Shown piece after piece: positions 28,031 to 36,679 of a stretch of 64,000 nucleotides of DNA. This DNA is from Mesorhizobium sp. B4-1-4. GTDB taxonomy: Bacteria; Pseudomonadota; Alphaproteobacteria; Rhizobiales; Rhizobiaceae. Both the position numbers and the translations under genes were made by a program. Below the pieces are notes generated by a model that ran no database searches, was not told the DNA's origin, and worked only from the letters and a program-made list of their open reading frames with translations. Every line of letters begins with the position of its first letter. Position 1 is the first letter of the stretch. The stretch lies in the NCBI RefSeq assembly GCF_006439395.2, contig NZ_CP083950.1:372001-436000 (forward strand), given 5' to 3'.

Positions 28031-28576
28031 ATGTCCATTATCGTCAACGGCTCAGCCGTGCCACTGCCCGCCGACCCACGGGTTTCGCTGCTTGATCTTC
28101 TGCGCGAGGAACTCCGGCTCACGGGCACAAAAAAGGGCTGCAATCAGGGCGCGTGCGGGGCCTGTACGGTCCTGCTCGACGGCGAACGCGTGGTTTCCTG
28201 CCTGACCCTTGCCGTGCAGGCCGAAGGGCGCGCTGTCACCACTGTCGAGGGTCTTGCGCAAGGAGACGAGCTTCATCCGCTTCAGCAGGCGTTTATCGAC
28301 CGCGACGGTTTCCAGTGCGGCTATTGCACGCCGGGACAGATCTGCTCCGCCATCGGCATGGTGGCGGAGTTGGGGCGGGGCCTTCCCAGCCACGTGACCG
28401 GCGATCTGAGAGCCGGTTCAATCCCTGCCAGCCGCGAAGAGCTGGCAGAGCGCATGAGCGGCAATCTGTGCCGGTGCGGCGCGCATAACGGCATCATCGA
28501 TGCGATCGCCGCGACGTTTATCAGCAAGGAGGCCGCGCAGCCTTACCGGCCCGATAGCCCGGAGATGGCAGCATGA
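28031..28576 (+). CDS. paoA: (2Fe-2S) subunit of a PaoABC-type aldehyde oxidoreductase
   Basis: I chose the ATG at 28031 (MSIIVNGSAVPLPAD) over a longer frame from 27959. The product has 181 residues with both clusters of the xanthine-oxidase family: KGCNQGACGACTVLLDG with a later SCLTL, and FQCGYCTPGQICSA plus NLCRCGAHNGI. E. coli PaoA carries a Tat signal; this start gives none, so the complex may be cytoplasmic. It overlaps the FAD subunit by ATGA. Together the three genes should oxidise aromatic or other aldehydes to acids. Confidence 0.92.
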   Translation: MSIIVNGSAVPLPADPRVSLLDLLREELRLTGTKKGCNQGACGACTVLLDGERVVSCLTLAVQAEGRAVTTVEGLAQGDELHPLQQAFIDRDGFQCGYCTPGQICSAIGMVAELGRGLPSHVTGDLRAGSIPASREELAERMSGNLCRCGAHNGIIDAIAATFISKEAAQPYRPDSPEMAA

Positions 28577-29550
28577 CCCCGTTCCAATACTCCCGAGCGA
28601 CAAACGCGGCCGAGGCGGTACAGAGAGCAGGCCTTGAGGCAGCCAAATATCTTGGCGGCGGCACCAATCTGGTGGACTTGATGCGCGAGACGATCGAGCG
28701 CCCGGCCATCCTGGTGGATGTGACCGGGCTGCCGGCAAACATCGATGAGCATGAGGGCGGATTGCTGATTGGAGCGGCAGTCCGGAACACCGCCTTGGCC
28801 GAGCACCGCGCGGTGCGCGAGCGCTATCCCGTTCTGGCCCGCGCCATCCTTGCCGGCGCCTCCGCTCAGATCCGCAACATGGCGACGGTGGGCGGCAACA
28901 TCCTGCAACGCACACGCTGCGCGTATTTCTATGACGACGAGGGATCGCGCTGCAACAAGAGAACCCCCGGACAAGGCTGCGATGCCGCGGACGGCTTCAA
29001 TCGCATGCACGCAATTCTGGGCGCCTCGCCGGCCTGTGTCGCGACGCATCCCTCGGACATGTGCGTCGCGCTGGCCGCGCTTGATGCCAAGGTCCAACTC
29101 GAAGGCAGGACAGGCAAGCGGACGCTGCCGCTGACCGACCTTCACCGCCTGCCAGGCGAACACCCCGAAATCGAGACGGTTCTGGAGCCAGGCGAGTTGA
29201 TCACCGCCGTCGAACTGCCGCCGCTGACAATGGCTTCAACCTATCGCAAGGTGCGCGACCGCGCGAGCTATGCTTTTGCCCTTGTCTCCGTCGCCGCGGC
29301 GCTGCGGGTGGAGAACGGTGCCGTCAAGGCGGTGCGCCTCGCCCTCGGCGGAGTGGCGCACAAGCCCTGGCGGGCTTGGAAGGCCGAGGCGGCGCTGAAA
29401 GACGGTCCTGTTACCGCCGAGGCCTTTCGGGCGGCCGCGGAAGCGGAACTCGCGGACGCCGTTCCGTTGCGTGACAACGCGTTCAAGATCGAACTGGCCA
29501 AGCGCACCATCGTCAGCGTGCTTGGCGAATTGGCGGGAGAAGCCGCATGA
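28573..29550 (+). CDS. paoB: FAD-binding subunit of a PaoABC-type aldehyde oxidoreductase
   Basis: A 325-residue CO-dehydrogenase-flavoprotein-type subunit. FAD-binding signatures are AKYLGGGTNLVDLM and the later NMATVGGNILQRTRC. A Cys-containing insert (RCAYFYDDEGSRCNKR, PGQGCDAADGFNRMHAILG) matches the loop that holds an extra 4Fe-4S cluster in E. coli PaoB. The C-terminal CODH_FAD_C domain begins near TYRKVRDRASYAFALVSVAA. The start overlaps the small-subunit stop and its stop overlaps the large-subunit start (ATGA), so translation is coupled. Confidence 0.93.
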   Translation: MTPFQYSRATNAAEAVQRAGLEAAKYLGGGTNLVDLMRETIERPAILVDVTGLPANIDEHEGGLLIGAAVRNTALAEHRAVRERYPVLARAILAGASAQIRNMATVGGNILQRTRCAYFYDDEGSRCNKRTPGQGCDAADGFNRMHAILGASPACVATHPSDMCVALAALDAKVQLEGRTGKRTLPLTDLHRLPGEHPEIETVLEPGELITAVELPPLTMASTYRKVRDRASYAFALVSVAAALRVENGAVKAVRLALGGVAHKPWRAWKAEAALKDGPVTAEAFRAAAEAELADAVPLRDNAFKIELAKRTIVSVLGELAGEAA

Positions 29551-31877
29551 GCATCCTGGAACAAGCCGGCGAGGCGGCCAAGGGCGCGGCCCAGGGCCTG
29601 ATGAAGAAAGCCATTGAACTGGCACCCGACAGCTGGTTGCCAGGCGGGAAGCCCGATCCGCTCATCCATCACCAGCATGGGCATGTCGGCAAACCCATGT
29701 CGCGGATCGACGGGCCTCTCAAGGTCAAGGGCGCGGCCCGTTTCTCCGCCGAGTTCCCGCTCGCCGACATGACCTACGCGGCTGTGGCGTTCAGCACGAT
29801 CGCCAAGGGCCGGATCGCTGCCCTGGACATCAAGGCTGCGTCGGAAGCGCCGGGCGTGGTTCTGGTGATGACGCACCTCAATGCGCCGCCCATGAAGCCG
29901 ACGCCGCTGTTCATGACGAATGCCAAGGCGGCGGGCGGCGATAATCTGGCGGTCATGCAGGACGATCGTATTCACTGGAACGGCCAACCGATCGCCGTCG
30001 TCCTGGCAGAAACCCAGGAGCAGGCGGATCATGCCAAGTCACTGATCCGCGTCGAATACGAGGCCGAGCCGGCGACCACTTCGCTGGCCGCTGCCAAGGC
30101 GCAGGGCACCGAGCCGGGTCAATTCATGGGCGAACCGCTGAAGCTGGAAATCGGCGATGCCGAGGCGCAATTGGCTGCGGCCCCGCACAAGATATCCGTG
30201 ACCTATCGCACACCTCGCCAAAACCACAATGCCATCGAGCCGCACGCCGCGACTATGGCGTGGAATGGCGAGGAACTGAGGGTGCATGATGCCTCGCAAG
30301 GCGTGGCGCACACCGCATGGTCCTTGGCGAAGATCTTCGACATCGACGAGAAGCAGGTGAATGTCACATCGCCCTATGTGGGCGGCGGCTTCGGCTCGAA
30401 GTGCCTGTGGCAGCACCAGGTGCTGGGTGCGGCGTCGGCGAAGCTTGCCGGCCGGCCGGTGCGGATCGCCCTGTCGCGCGAAGGCGTTTTCAGGGTGGTC
30501 GGCGGCCGCGGCCTGACCGAACAGCATGTGGCGATCGGCGCGCAGCCGGATGGCCGTTTTACCTCGATCATCCACACTGGCGTCACCGTGATGACCCGGC
30601 ACAATGCCTTTCCCGAGCCGTTTATTATTGCGACGCGCAGCGGCTATGCCGCCGACACCTTCAAGCTCGATGTCGAGGTGGCGTATATAGACATGGCGGC
30701 CAACACCTTCATGCGGGCGCCCGGCGAAGCTGTCGGCACATTCGGGCTCGAATGTGCCATTGACGAACTGGCCGAAGAACTCGGCATGGACCCGATCGAA
30801 CTGCGCATCCGCAACGAGCCGGAGAAGGATCCGACCGAAGGCACTCCCTTTTCGTCAAGGCATATCGTCGAAGCCTATCGGGCTGGCGCCGAGCGCTTTG
30901 GGTGGAGCCAGCGAACCGCGCCCGGGACGCGCCGTGAAGGAGAATGGCTGGTCGGCATGGGGTGCGCGACCGGCACCTATCCCTATTACCGCATGCCTGG
31001 TGGCGCGGCTCGCATCACGCTCACCCGCGACGGCCGGGCGACGGTGGCGGTGGCGGCTCACGAGATGGGGATGGGCACGGCTACCGTGAACTTATCCGTC
31101 GCCGCCGAAAGGCTTGGCCTGCCGCTTTATTCTGTTTCGATCGAATACGGGGATTCGACCCTTCCCGGTGTGATTCTGGCGGGTGGCTCGCAGCAGACGG
31201 CGTCCATCGGAGCGTCGGTGATCGCCGCCCAGCGCGTGCTTGTGACCGAGTTGCTCAAGCTCGCGGGAAACGACTCGCCGCTGGCGGGGCTCGGCGCCGA
31301 CCAGGTCGGCGGCTACGATGCAGGCCTGGCCAAGCTCGATGAGCCGGAACGCCACGAGAGCTACGCTTCCATCCTGTCGCGTGCGGGACGCGACGAGGTG
31401 GTGGCCGAGGCGAGCGCGCCTGCGCCGCTTGAACTGCAACACTGGTCGATGCACTCTTATAGCGCCATCTTTTGCGAGGTGCGCGTCAATGCCGTGACCG
31501 GTGAGACGCGGGTCAACCGTGTACTCGGCTCATTCGATTGCGGCCGGATCCTCAACCCGAAGACGGCTGCGAGCCAGTTCCGCGGCGGCATCATCATGGG
31601 CCTCGGACTGGCGCTGATGGAGGAAACCGAGTTCGATGAACGCAACGGTCGCATCATGAACGCCAGCCTGGCCGATTATCACGTGCCGGTGCATCTGGAT
31701 GTTCCGCCGATCGAGGTGATCTGGACCGACATCCCAGATCCGCACACGCCGATGGGCGCTCATGGCATCGGCGAAATCGGCATTACAGGCACCGGCGCCG
31801 CGGTCGCCAACGCGGTTTACAACGCCACCGGGAAGCGCATTCGCGACCTGCCTGTAACGCTCGACAAGCTGATGTGA
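29547..31877 (+). CDS. paoC: Molybdopterin-binding subunit of a PaoABC-type aldehyde oxidoreductase
   Basis: A 776-residue xanthine-oxidase-type large subunit. HVGKPMSRIDGPLKVKGAAR starts the a/b hammerhead region. VTSPYVGGGFGSKCLWQHQV is the molybdopterin-contacting loop, TFMRAPGEAVGTFGLECAID a substrate-channel segment, and AHGIGEIGITGTGAAVANAV holds the active-site Glu. An unusual N-terminal helix of ~40 residues (EQAGEAAKGAAQGLMKKAIE) precedes the hammerhead. No PaoD/XdhC-like maturation gene follows. The operon has about 190 bp of non-coding sequence before the PepSY gene. Confidence 0.94.
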   Translation: MSILEQAGEAAKGAAQGLMKKAIELAPDSWLPGGKPDPLIHHQHGHVGKPMSRIDGPLKVKGAARFSAEFPLADMTYAAVAFSTIAKGRIAALDIKAASEAPGVVLVMTHLNAPPMKPTPLFMTNAKAAGGDNLAVMQDDRIHWNGQPIAVVLAETQEQADHAKSLIRVEYEAEPATTSLAAAKAQGTEPGQFMGEPLKLEIGDAEAQLAAAPHKISVTYRTPRQNHNAIEPHAATMAWNGEELRVHDASQGVAHTAWSLAKIFDIDEKQVNVTSPYVGGGFGSKCLWQHQVLGAASAKLAGRPVRIALSREGVFRVVGGRGLTEQHVAIGAQPDGRFTSIIHTGVTVMTRHNAFPEPFIIATRSGYAADTFKLDVEVAYIDMAANTFMRAPGEAVGTFGLECAIDELAEELGMDPIELRIRNEPEKDPTEGTPFSSRHIVEAYRAGAERFGWSQRTAPGTRREGEWLVGMGCATGTYPYYRMPGGAARITLTRDGRATVAVAAHEMGMGTATVNLSVAAERLGLPLYSVSIEYGDSTLPGVILAGGSQQTASIGASVIAAQRVLVTELLKLAGNDSPLAGLGADQVGGYDAGLAKLDEPERHESYASILSRAGRDEVVAEASAPAPLELQHWSMHSYSAIFCEVRVNAVTGETRVNRVLGSFDCGRILNPKTAASQFRGGIIMGLGLALMEETEFDERNGRIMNASLADYHVPVHLDVPPIEVIWTDIPDPHTPMGAHGIGEIGITGTGAAVANAVYNATGKRIRDLPVTLDKLM

Positions 31878-32042
31878 CCGATGTCGGCCTGGAGCAGGGG
31901 GCGTAAGGCCCCACGATCTGCTTACTGATCGCGGACCGGCCTCGATTGACCGGTGATTGCCGGGTTGTCGGCAATCGCAGCATCCGCAATATTCGAGTCG
32001 AGCTTGCTGGGCACGAACCTTTGCTGTCTGCTGGATGCTGGC

Positions 32043-32060
32043 TGACAGCGGATTGACAGC
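32043..32060 (+). promoter_or_regulatory. 11-bp-period direct repeat TGACAGC-N4-TGACAGC, probable OmpR-type site
   Basis: Two identical TGACAGC heptamers start 11 bp apart (32043 and 32054), the spacing typical of OmpR/PhoB-family response-regulator dimers. The repeat is 25 bp before the PepSY-gene start at 32085. An almost identical repeat lies upstream of the flavin electron-transfer operon at 37591-37608 in that operon's orientation. Confidence 0.65.
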
Positions 32061-32084
32061 CTTTGTGTGCGAGATGCCTGGTTG

Positions 32085-32414
32085 ATGACAACCATTCTCA
32101 AACGACTTGTCGTGGCTGGCCTTATTGGGGTCGCCGCCGCCCAGCCGTTCGCGGCGCGAGCCGGCGAGGATGACGACGGCGATCACGACCGGGCAAGGGA
32201 CCTTTACGAGCATGGCCAAATCAAGGGCTTTGCCAGGATTCTGGATATCGTGCGTGCCAAGGCGCCCGGCGATGTTGTTGCTGTCGACCTTGTCCGCCTT
32301 GGGAGCAAATGGATCTATCGCTTGCAGGTTGTCGGCGCGGACGGCCGCCGCAAGCTTGTGGATGTTGATGCTGGAGCCGGCGTGATCGTAAGAGGCGAAG
32401 GGGGCGACCGTTGA
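32085..32414 (+). CDS. Exported PepSY-domain protein
   Basis: I use the ATG at 32085 (MTTILKRLVVAGLIGVAAAQ), giving 109 residues with a signal peptide ending near FAARA. The mature part starts with an acidic EDDDGDHDRARDLYEHGQIK and continues into a PepSY-like fold (ILDIVRAKAPGDVVAVDLVR, WIYRLQVVGADGRRKLVDVD). It overlaps the response regulator by four bases (TTGA). Small periplasmic PepSY proteins are common next to such two-component systems, where they may modulate the sensor. Confidence 0.82.
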   Translation: MTTILKRLVVAGLIGVAAAQPFAARAGEDDDGDHDRARDLYEHGQIKGFARILDIVRAKAPGDVVAVDLVRLGSKWIYRLQVVGADGRRKLVDVDAGAGVIVRGEGGDR

Positions 32415-33076
32415 GAATCCTCCTGGCCGAGGACGAACCCCGGATCGCGGCGGACGTCGCTGCAGCGCTGAAGGCGTCCGGGATGGCCGTCGATGTGGTG
32501 CGCGAGGGTGAAGAAGCCTGGTTTGCGGGCGATGTCGAGAACTATGACGCGGCCATACTGGATCTCGGCTTGCCCAAGCTCGATGGTCTAACCGTCCTCA
32601 AACGATGGCGAGCCAACGGTCGCCGGTTTCCAGTCCTCATCCTGACGGCGCGAGGCATGTGGACGGAGCGCGTCGAAGGCATCAATGCGGGCGCCGACGA
32701 CTACCTGCCCAAACCTTTCGAAATGGAGGAACTGCTGGCGCGATTGCGGGCGATCCTGCGCCGTTCGACAGGCCAGGCAGCGCCGGTGCTCAGATCCGGC
32801 CCCTTGCTTCTCGACACTCTTCAAATGCGTGTTTCGGTCCAAGGTGCCCCTGTTTCACTCTCGCCTCTCGAGTACAGGCTTCTGGCGTACCTGATGCATC
32901 ATGGCGGGCGCGTCGTGGCACCGACCGAACTGACGGAGCATCTGTACGATTCCGGCAACGATCGTGATCCCAATGCGATCGAGGTCATCGTTGCCCGCCT
33001 GCGCAGGAAGCTCGGCAGCGACATCATCAAGACAAGGCGCGGCTTCGGCTATCTGATAGCCGATGATGGCAGCTGA
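32411..33076 (+). CDS. OmpR/PhoB-family response regulator
   Basis: Starts at TTG (32411), overlapping the PepSY stop; 221 residues. Receiver domain ~1-115: acidic pair in ILLAEDEPRI, phospho-Asp in AAILDLGLPKLDG (~51), Lys in DDYLPKPF. A winged-helix DNA-binding domain follows at ~125-218 (LSPLEYRLLAYLMHHGGRVV, VIVARLRRKLGSDIIKTRRG). It overlaps the sensor kinase by TGATG. It probably recognises the TGACAGC direct repeats before its own operon and before the flavin electron-transfer operon, which would make the latter its regulon. Confidence 0.95.
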   Translation: MRILLAEDEPRIAADVAAALKASGMAVDVVREGEEAWFAGDVENYDAAILDLGLPKLDGLTVLKRWRANGRRFPVLILTARGMWTERVEGINAGADDYLPKPFEMEELLARLRAILRRSTGQAAPVLRSGPLLLDTLQMRVSVQGAPVSLSPLEYRLLAYLMHHGGRVVAPTELTEHLYDSGNDRDPNAIEVIVARLRRKLGSDIIKTRRGFGYLIADDGS

Positions 33077-34419
33077 TGGGAAACTCGATCCGGTTCAGGC
33101 TCTGGCTGGCGGCCACGATTTCAATTCTCATCGCCCTTGCCATCGCAGGCGTTGGGTTGCGCTATCTATTCGAACTGAATGTAGAACGGCGTATCGTCAG
33201 TGAGCTCACCGTAGACCTCAACGAACTGATCGGCGCCACCGCTTACGGTGCCGACAGCCACCTCTCTGTCCAGGCGCCGCTGACCGACCCGCGTTTTTCC
33301 ATTCCTCTGTCCGGCCACTATTGGCAGGTGGAGGACATCGCATCGAGCTATCTTGTCCGCTCGCGTTCGTTATGGGATGCGACCCTTGCACTGCACGCAC
33401 ACCAGATCGGTGGCGAGCTCAAGGAAATCAAGGAGTTCGAAGGGCCGGAGGGAGAGCTCGCAATCGCGGTCGCGCGTACGGTCATCGATCCCGGCGGCCG
33501 ATCGTTTCGTGCCATCGTCGCCGAGAACCACCGCAGCGTGGAAGTGGCGGTGAGCGAATATGTCCGCGATCTCGCGCCGGCCCTGATCGTTCTTGCCCTG
33601 GCCCTAATGGCCGCATTCTTCATCCAGATCACTGTGGGTCTCGCCCCGCTGGAAAGCCTGCGGGTCGCGGTCCGAAACGTTGTCGCCCAGCGCGCGACGC
33701 GGCTCGAAGTGGCGGCGCCTCGGGAGGTGCAACCGCTCGCCGATGAGATAAACCGCTTGCTTGAGGCCCAGGACAAGGCGCTTCTACGCGCCCGCTCACG
33801 CGCGACCGATCTGGCGCATGGGCTCAAGACGCCATTGCAGGTGCTCTCAGCGGACATTCGCGCGCTGCGGAAGAAGGGCGAGACGGAGCTAGCCGACGAT
33901 ATTGAAAGAAGCGCCAGCGCGATCCGGCGACACGTCGAGCGGGAACTGGCCCGGGCCCGCCTTGCACCCGGCATTTTCGGCAAGGCCACTTGCCGCGTCT
34001 TCGAGACCGCGGCCGGCGTGGTCGGCGTGGTAAAACGGACGCCTGGCGGCAAGCGTCTTTCCTTCGAGATCGATGTCGCCGATGATCTTGTCGCGCCGAT
34101 CGATGAAGGAGATCTGTCGGAGATACTCGGCAATCTCGTTGAGAATGCCACGCGCTTTGCACGATCATCGGTACGCATAGCGGCATCCGTGACAGCCGCG
34201 GCCGTAATTATCGCCGTTGCTGATGACGGGCCAGGCATCCCGGACGCGGACCGGCAATCCGTCCTGTCTCGCGGGGTTCAGCTGGACAGCAAGGGCGGCA
34301 GCAGCGGCCTTGGCCTCGCTATCGTTTCGGACATCGTGGAAGCCTACGGCGGAAGCCTTGCCATGGCAAATGCCGACCCGGGCCTGATCGTGACCATTTC
34401 GGTCCCAAGGCACGGGTGA
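33076..34419 (+). CDS. Membrane sensor histidine kinase (PhoQ/QseC-like)
   Basis: A 447-residue kinase, ATG 33076 overlapping the regulator stop. TM1 is at ~8-30 (LWLAATISILIALAIAGVGL). A periplasmic sensor segment spans ~31-165, with TM2 at ~168-190 (ALIVLALALMAAFFIQITVG). HAMP-like linker, HisKA with the phospho-His in ATDLAHGLKTPLQVL (~248), and HATPase_c with NLVENATRFA, VADDGPGIPD and GSSGLGLAIVSDIV follow. It should sense a periplasmic or membrane signal and phosphorylate the upstream regulator. The gene converges with the flavin electron-transfer operon (7 bp between stops). Confidence 0.94.
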   Translation: MGNSIRFRLWLAATISILIALAIAGVGLRYLFELNVERRIVSELTVDLNELIGATAYGADSHLSVQAPLTDPRFSIPLSGHYWQVEDIASSYLVRSRSLWDATLALHAHQIGGELKEIKEFEGPEGELAIAVARTVIDPGGRSFRAIVAENHRSVEVAVSEYVRDLAPALIVLALALMAAFFIQITVGLAPLESLRVAVRNVVAQRATRLEVAAPREVQPLADEINRLLEAQDKALLRARSRATDLAHGLKTPLQVLSADIRALRKKGETELADDIERSASAIRRHVERELARARLAPGIFGKATCRVFETAAGVVGVVKRTPGGKRLSFEIDVADDLVAPIDEGDLSEILGNLVENATRFARSSVRIAASVTAAAVIIAVADDGPGIPDADRQSVLSRGVQLDSKGGSSGLGLAIVSDIVEAYGGSLAMANADPGLIVTISVPRHG

Positions 34420-34426
34420 CTGCTCG

Positions 34427-35947
34427 TCAGGCAAAGCCGGGGAAGTAGTCGACCTTTATCCTTGAACGGCGCACGCCCATGGCGCGAAGCTTCTGGCGAA
34501 GCGCCTTGACCATGGCCTGTGGGCCGGAAATGTAGAACGTCCGTTCGAGATAGTCGGGGACCGCCAGGCGTATCAGGCGCTCGTCGATATAGCCTGGATA
34601 CTGGCCGCGCTCGGCGCCCCGTGCGACGGCATGGATTGTCCTGATGCCGAGTTTTTGCCTGGCGGTGCCGAGCACATCGCGATAGGCGATATCCTGCTGT
34701 CCCTCGGTTCCGTAGAGAACGACGATCGGGCGTCTCTCGTCGCGGTCGAGCAGATGTTGCAACATGGAGCGGAATGGGGTGATGCCGATCCCACCGGCCA
34801 GGAAGGCGATCTTTGTTCCATGGTTCGCCGGAAGGGTGAAGTTGCCTGCCAACTGCGCGGCATGGATTCTGCCGCCGGGCTTCATGGCGATCAGTTCGCG
34901 CTTGAAGGCGCTCGATTGCGGGTAGAATTTCACGCCCAGACGGACGGTTTCCTCGGTCGGCGCCGAGGCGATGGTGAAATAGCGGCGGTTGCCCCGATTG
35001 TCGGAGCGGTTCATGCCGAGCGTCCACTCGAGATATTGGCCCGCCTCGAAGGCCAGCTTTCGCGGCGAACTGAAGACGAAGTCGTAACTGTCGATGGCGG
35101 AGCGCTCTATGCGTTCCAATGTCAGCACGAAGCGGCCCTTCGGCCCTGCCGCGTAAGCAAACACATTGCCAGCGAGCAACGCCAGCTCCGGCGTGAAATA
35201 GAACGAGCCGATATGCACGTTGGGAGCGAACAGGAAACCGACGACCGCCGCGAAGGCGATGCGTGGCCAACGCGTGGTAGGCGCCGTCAACGGCTCGGTC
35301 AGCATCACGAAGGCGAAGAACAGCAGCGGCGACGAGGTCAGCGTCTCCTTGAGCGCCTCGCCATAGAGCGATGGCTCTGTCGTGGCCAGGATGGTGATCA
35401 GCGCCACGATCATGAAGGCCGCGACGAGATCCAGGCGCCGCAGCTTTCGCACAACGAGAATGCCGCCGACCAGCACGAAGGGGAGCAGCCATGAATTGCC
35501 GCCGGCCCACCAGGTGGCGGGCTTGTCCAGAAGCAGCGCCGACAGCGCCACGCCGAGCGCCGCCGGGTTGAAAACATGCTTCCGGCCGACTGCGAAAATG
35601 AACTTGGATGAGATCGCCCAGACGGAGGCGAATGCCACGGCGCCAATGCCCTTGAGGTCCGTTGCGGCCACCGGATCGAGGATGAGGGCAAGGATGAGCG
35701 CGGTGATGTAGACGGACTCCTTGTTTGCCGGAACCTCGAAGACCAGTTCGAAGGCTTTGTTGGTGATCCAGCAAACCGCGAGCGTCAGCGCGGAGGTAAA
35801 GGCGAGCGCGAGTGGATCGTAGGGCACGAGCTTGGCAAAGGTGAAGGCGAAGGCCGTGACCAGCAGGGCCGTCAGATAATAGAGCACCAGCCTGAACATG
35901 GTCAGGTGATCGAGGGATCGGTCGAGGGCCTTGATCATGGTTCGCAT
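34427..35947 (-). CDS. Fusion of an NqrB/RnfD-like membrane domain with a ferredoxin-NADP-reductase-like domain
   Basis: A 506-residue inner-membrane protein, last gene of a minus-strand operon. Residues ~1-260 contain about eight hydrophobic helices (LVLYYLTALLVTAFAFTFAK, SVYITALILALILDP, LVAAFMIVALITILATTEPS), with the NqrB/RnfD-like VFNPAALGVALSALLL and PLTAPTTRWPRI. Residues ~270-506 form an FNR module: flavin site RRYFTIASAPTEE, nucleotide site FLAGGIGITPFRSMLQHL, and C-terminal RTFYISGPQAMVKALRQKL. It should take electrons from cytoplasmic NAD(P)H through flavin across the membrane to the flavinylated partner encoded first in the operon. It starts 13 bp inside the apbE gene end. Confidence 0.9.
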   Translation of the reverse strand: MRTMIKALDRSLDHLTMFRLVLYYLTALLVTAFAFTFAKLVPYDPLALAFTSALTLAVCWITNKAFELVFEVPANKESVYITALILALILDPVAATDLKGIGAVAFASVWAISSKFIFAVGRKHVFNPAALGVALSALLLDKPATWWAGGNSWLLPFVLVGGILVVRKLRRLDLVAAFMIVALITILATTEPSLYGEALKETLTSSPLLFFAFVMLTEPLTAPTTRWPRIAFAAVVGFLFAPNVHIGSFYFTPELALLAGNVFAYAAGPKGRFVLTLERIERSAIDSYDFVFSSPRKLAFEAGQYLEWTLGMNRSDNRGNRRYFTIASAPTEETVRLGVKFYPQSSAFKRELIAMKPGGRIHAAQLAGNFTLPANHGTKIAFLAGGIGITPFRSMLQHLLDRDERRPIVVLYGTEGQQDIAYRDVLGTARQKLGIRTIHAVARGAERGQYPGYIDERLIRLAVPDYLERTFYISGPQAMVKALRQKLRAMGVRRSRIKVDYFPGFA

Positions 35948-36675
35948 AGATCTCCGAAACCGGTTGTCAGCGTTGCCCGACCGTCGATGTGGATGACATA
36001 GCCCTCGATGCCGGAAACCTGCTCGATGAAGTGGATGCCATCCCGGCCCATTGCGAAGGCGGCGGTGGCGAAGCGGTCGGCGTCGAGCACGTCGGGTCCG
36101 ACAACCGTCAGGCTGACGATCCCGGTGATCGGATCATCGAACCTATACGGGTTGTAGATGTGTTGTCCGCGCGCATAGGTGCCGGAAGTCGCGACGCCGA
36201 GACCACGCGGGTAGATGACCTTGACGATTTCATCCATTTTGAAGGGATTGCGTATGCCGACGCTCCAGTCGGTTCCGGAGGCGTTCCCACCGCTCGACTG
36301 GACGTCGCCGCCGGCTTCGATGAAGAAGTCCTCGACGCCCGCTTGGCGAACGAGGCCCGCGGCGTTGCGGATGGCCCACCCTTTGACGATCCCCGAAGGA
36401 TCGAGCGAGCCGTCCGGCCTGCGAATGTCGAAGTAACCGCCCGTCTCGTTCTTCGTGCGCTCGGCAAGTGCCAGCACTTCCATCATCTCGCGGCTCCAAT
36501 CCTTGACCGGAACGTCGCCGCGATTGATGGCGGAAATCTCGCTGTCGGCCTTGTACGTGCTGAAGCGCCGGTCGATTCGGTCGAAATAGCCGAAGACGTC
36601 CTCGATCAGCGCGCCGGATGCGCCACCGATATCGACCGTAATGGGCATTCCCATCAGAACGCGGGTTTCGCGCAT
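35935..36675 (-). CDS. apbE: FAD:protein FMN transferase (ApbE family)
   Basis: A 246-residue ApbE-type flavin transferase, ATG 36675. Motifs: RVLMGMPITVDI at the N-terminus, FSTYKADSEISAINRGD, DPSGIVKGWAIRNAAGL, FFIEAGGDVQSSGG and the C-terminal LDADRFATAAFAMGRDG metal/FAD site. ApbE attaches FMN covalently to a Thr/Ser in target proteins. The obvious target is the FMN-binding protein encoded immediately upstream (4 bp away). No signal peptide is apparent at this start, so whether it acts in the cytoplasm or periplasm is unclear. Confidence 0.95.
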   Translation of the reverse strand: MRETRVLMGMPITVDIGGASGALIEDVFGYFDRIDRRFSTYKADSEISAINRGDVPVKDWSREMMEVLALAERTKNETGGYFDIRRPDGSLDPSGIVKGWAIRNAAGLVRQAGVEDFFIEAGGDVQSSGGNASGTDWSVGIRNPFKMDEIVKVIYPRGLGVATSGTYARGQHIYNPYRFDDPITGIVSLTVVGPDVLDADRFATAAFAMGRDGIHFIEQVSGIEGYVIHIDGRATLTTGFGDLCEP

Positions 36676-36679
36676 CGAA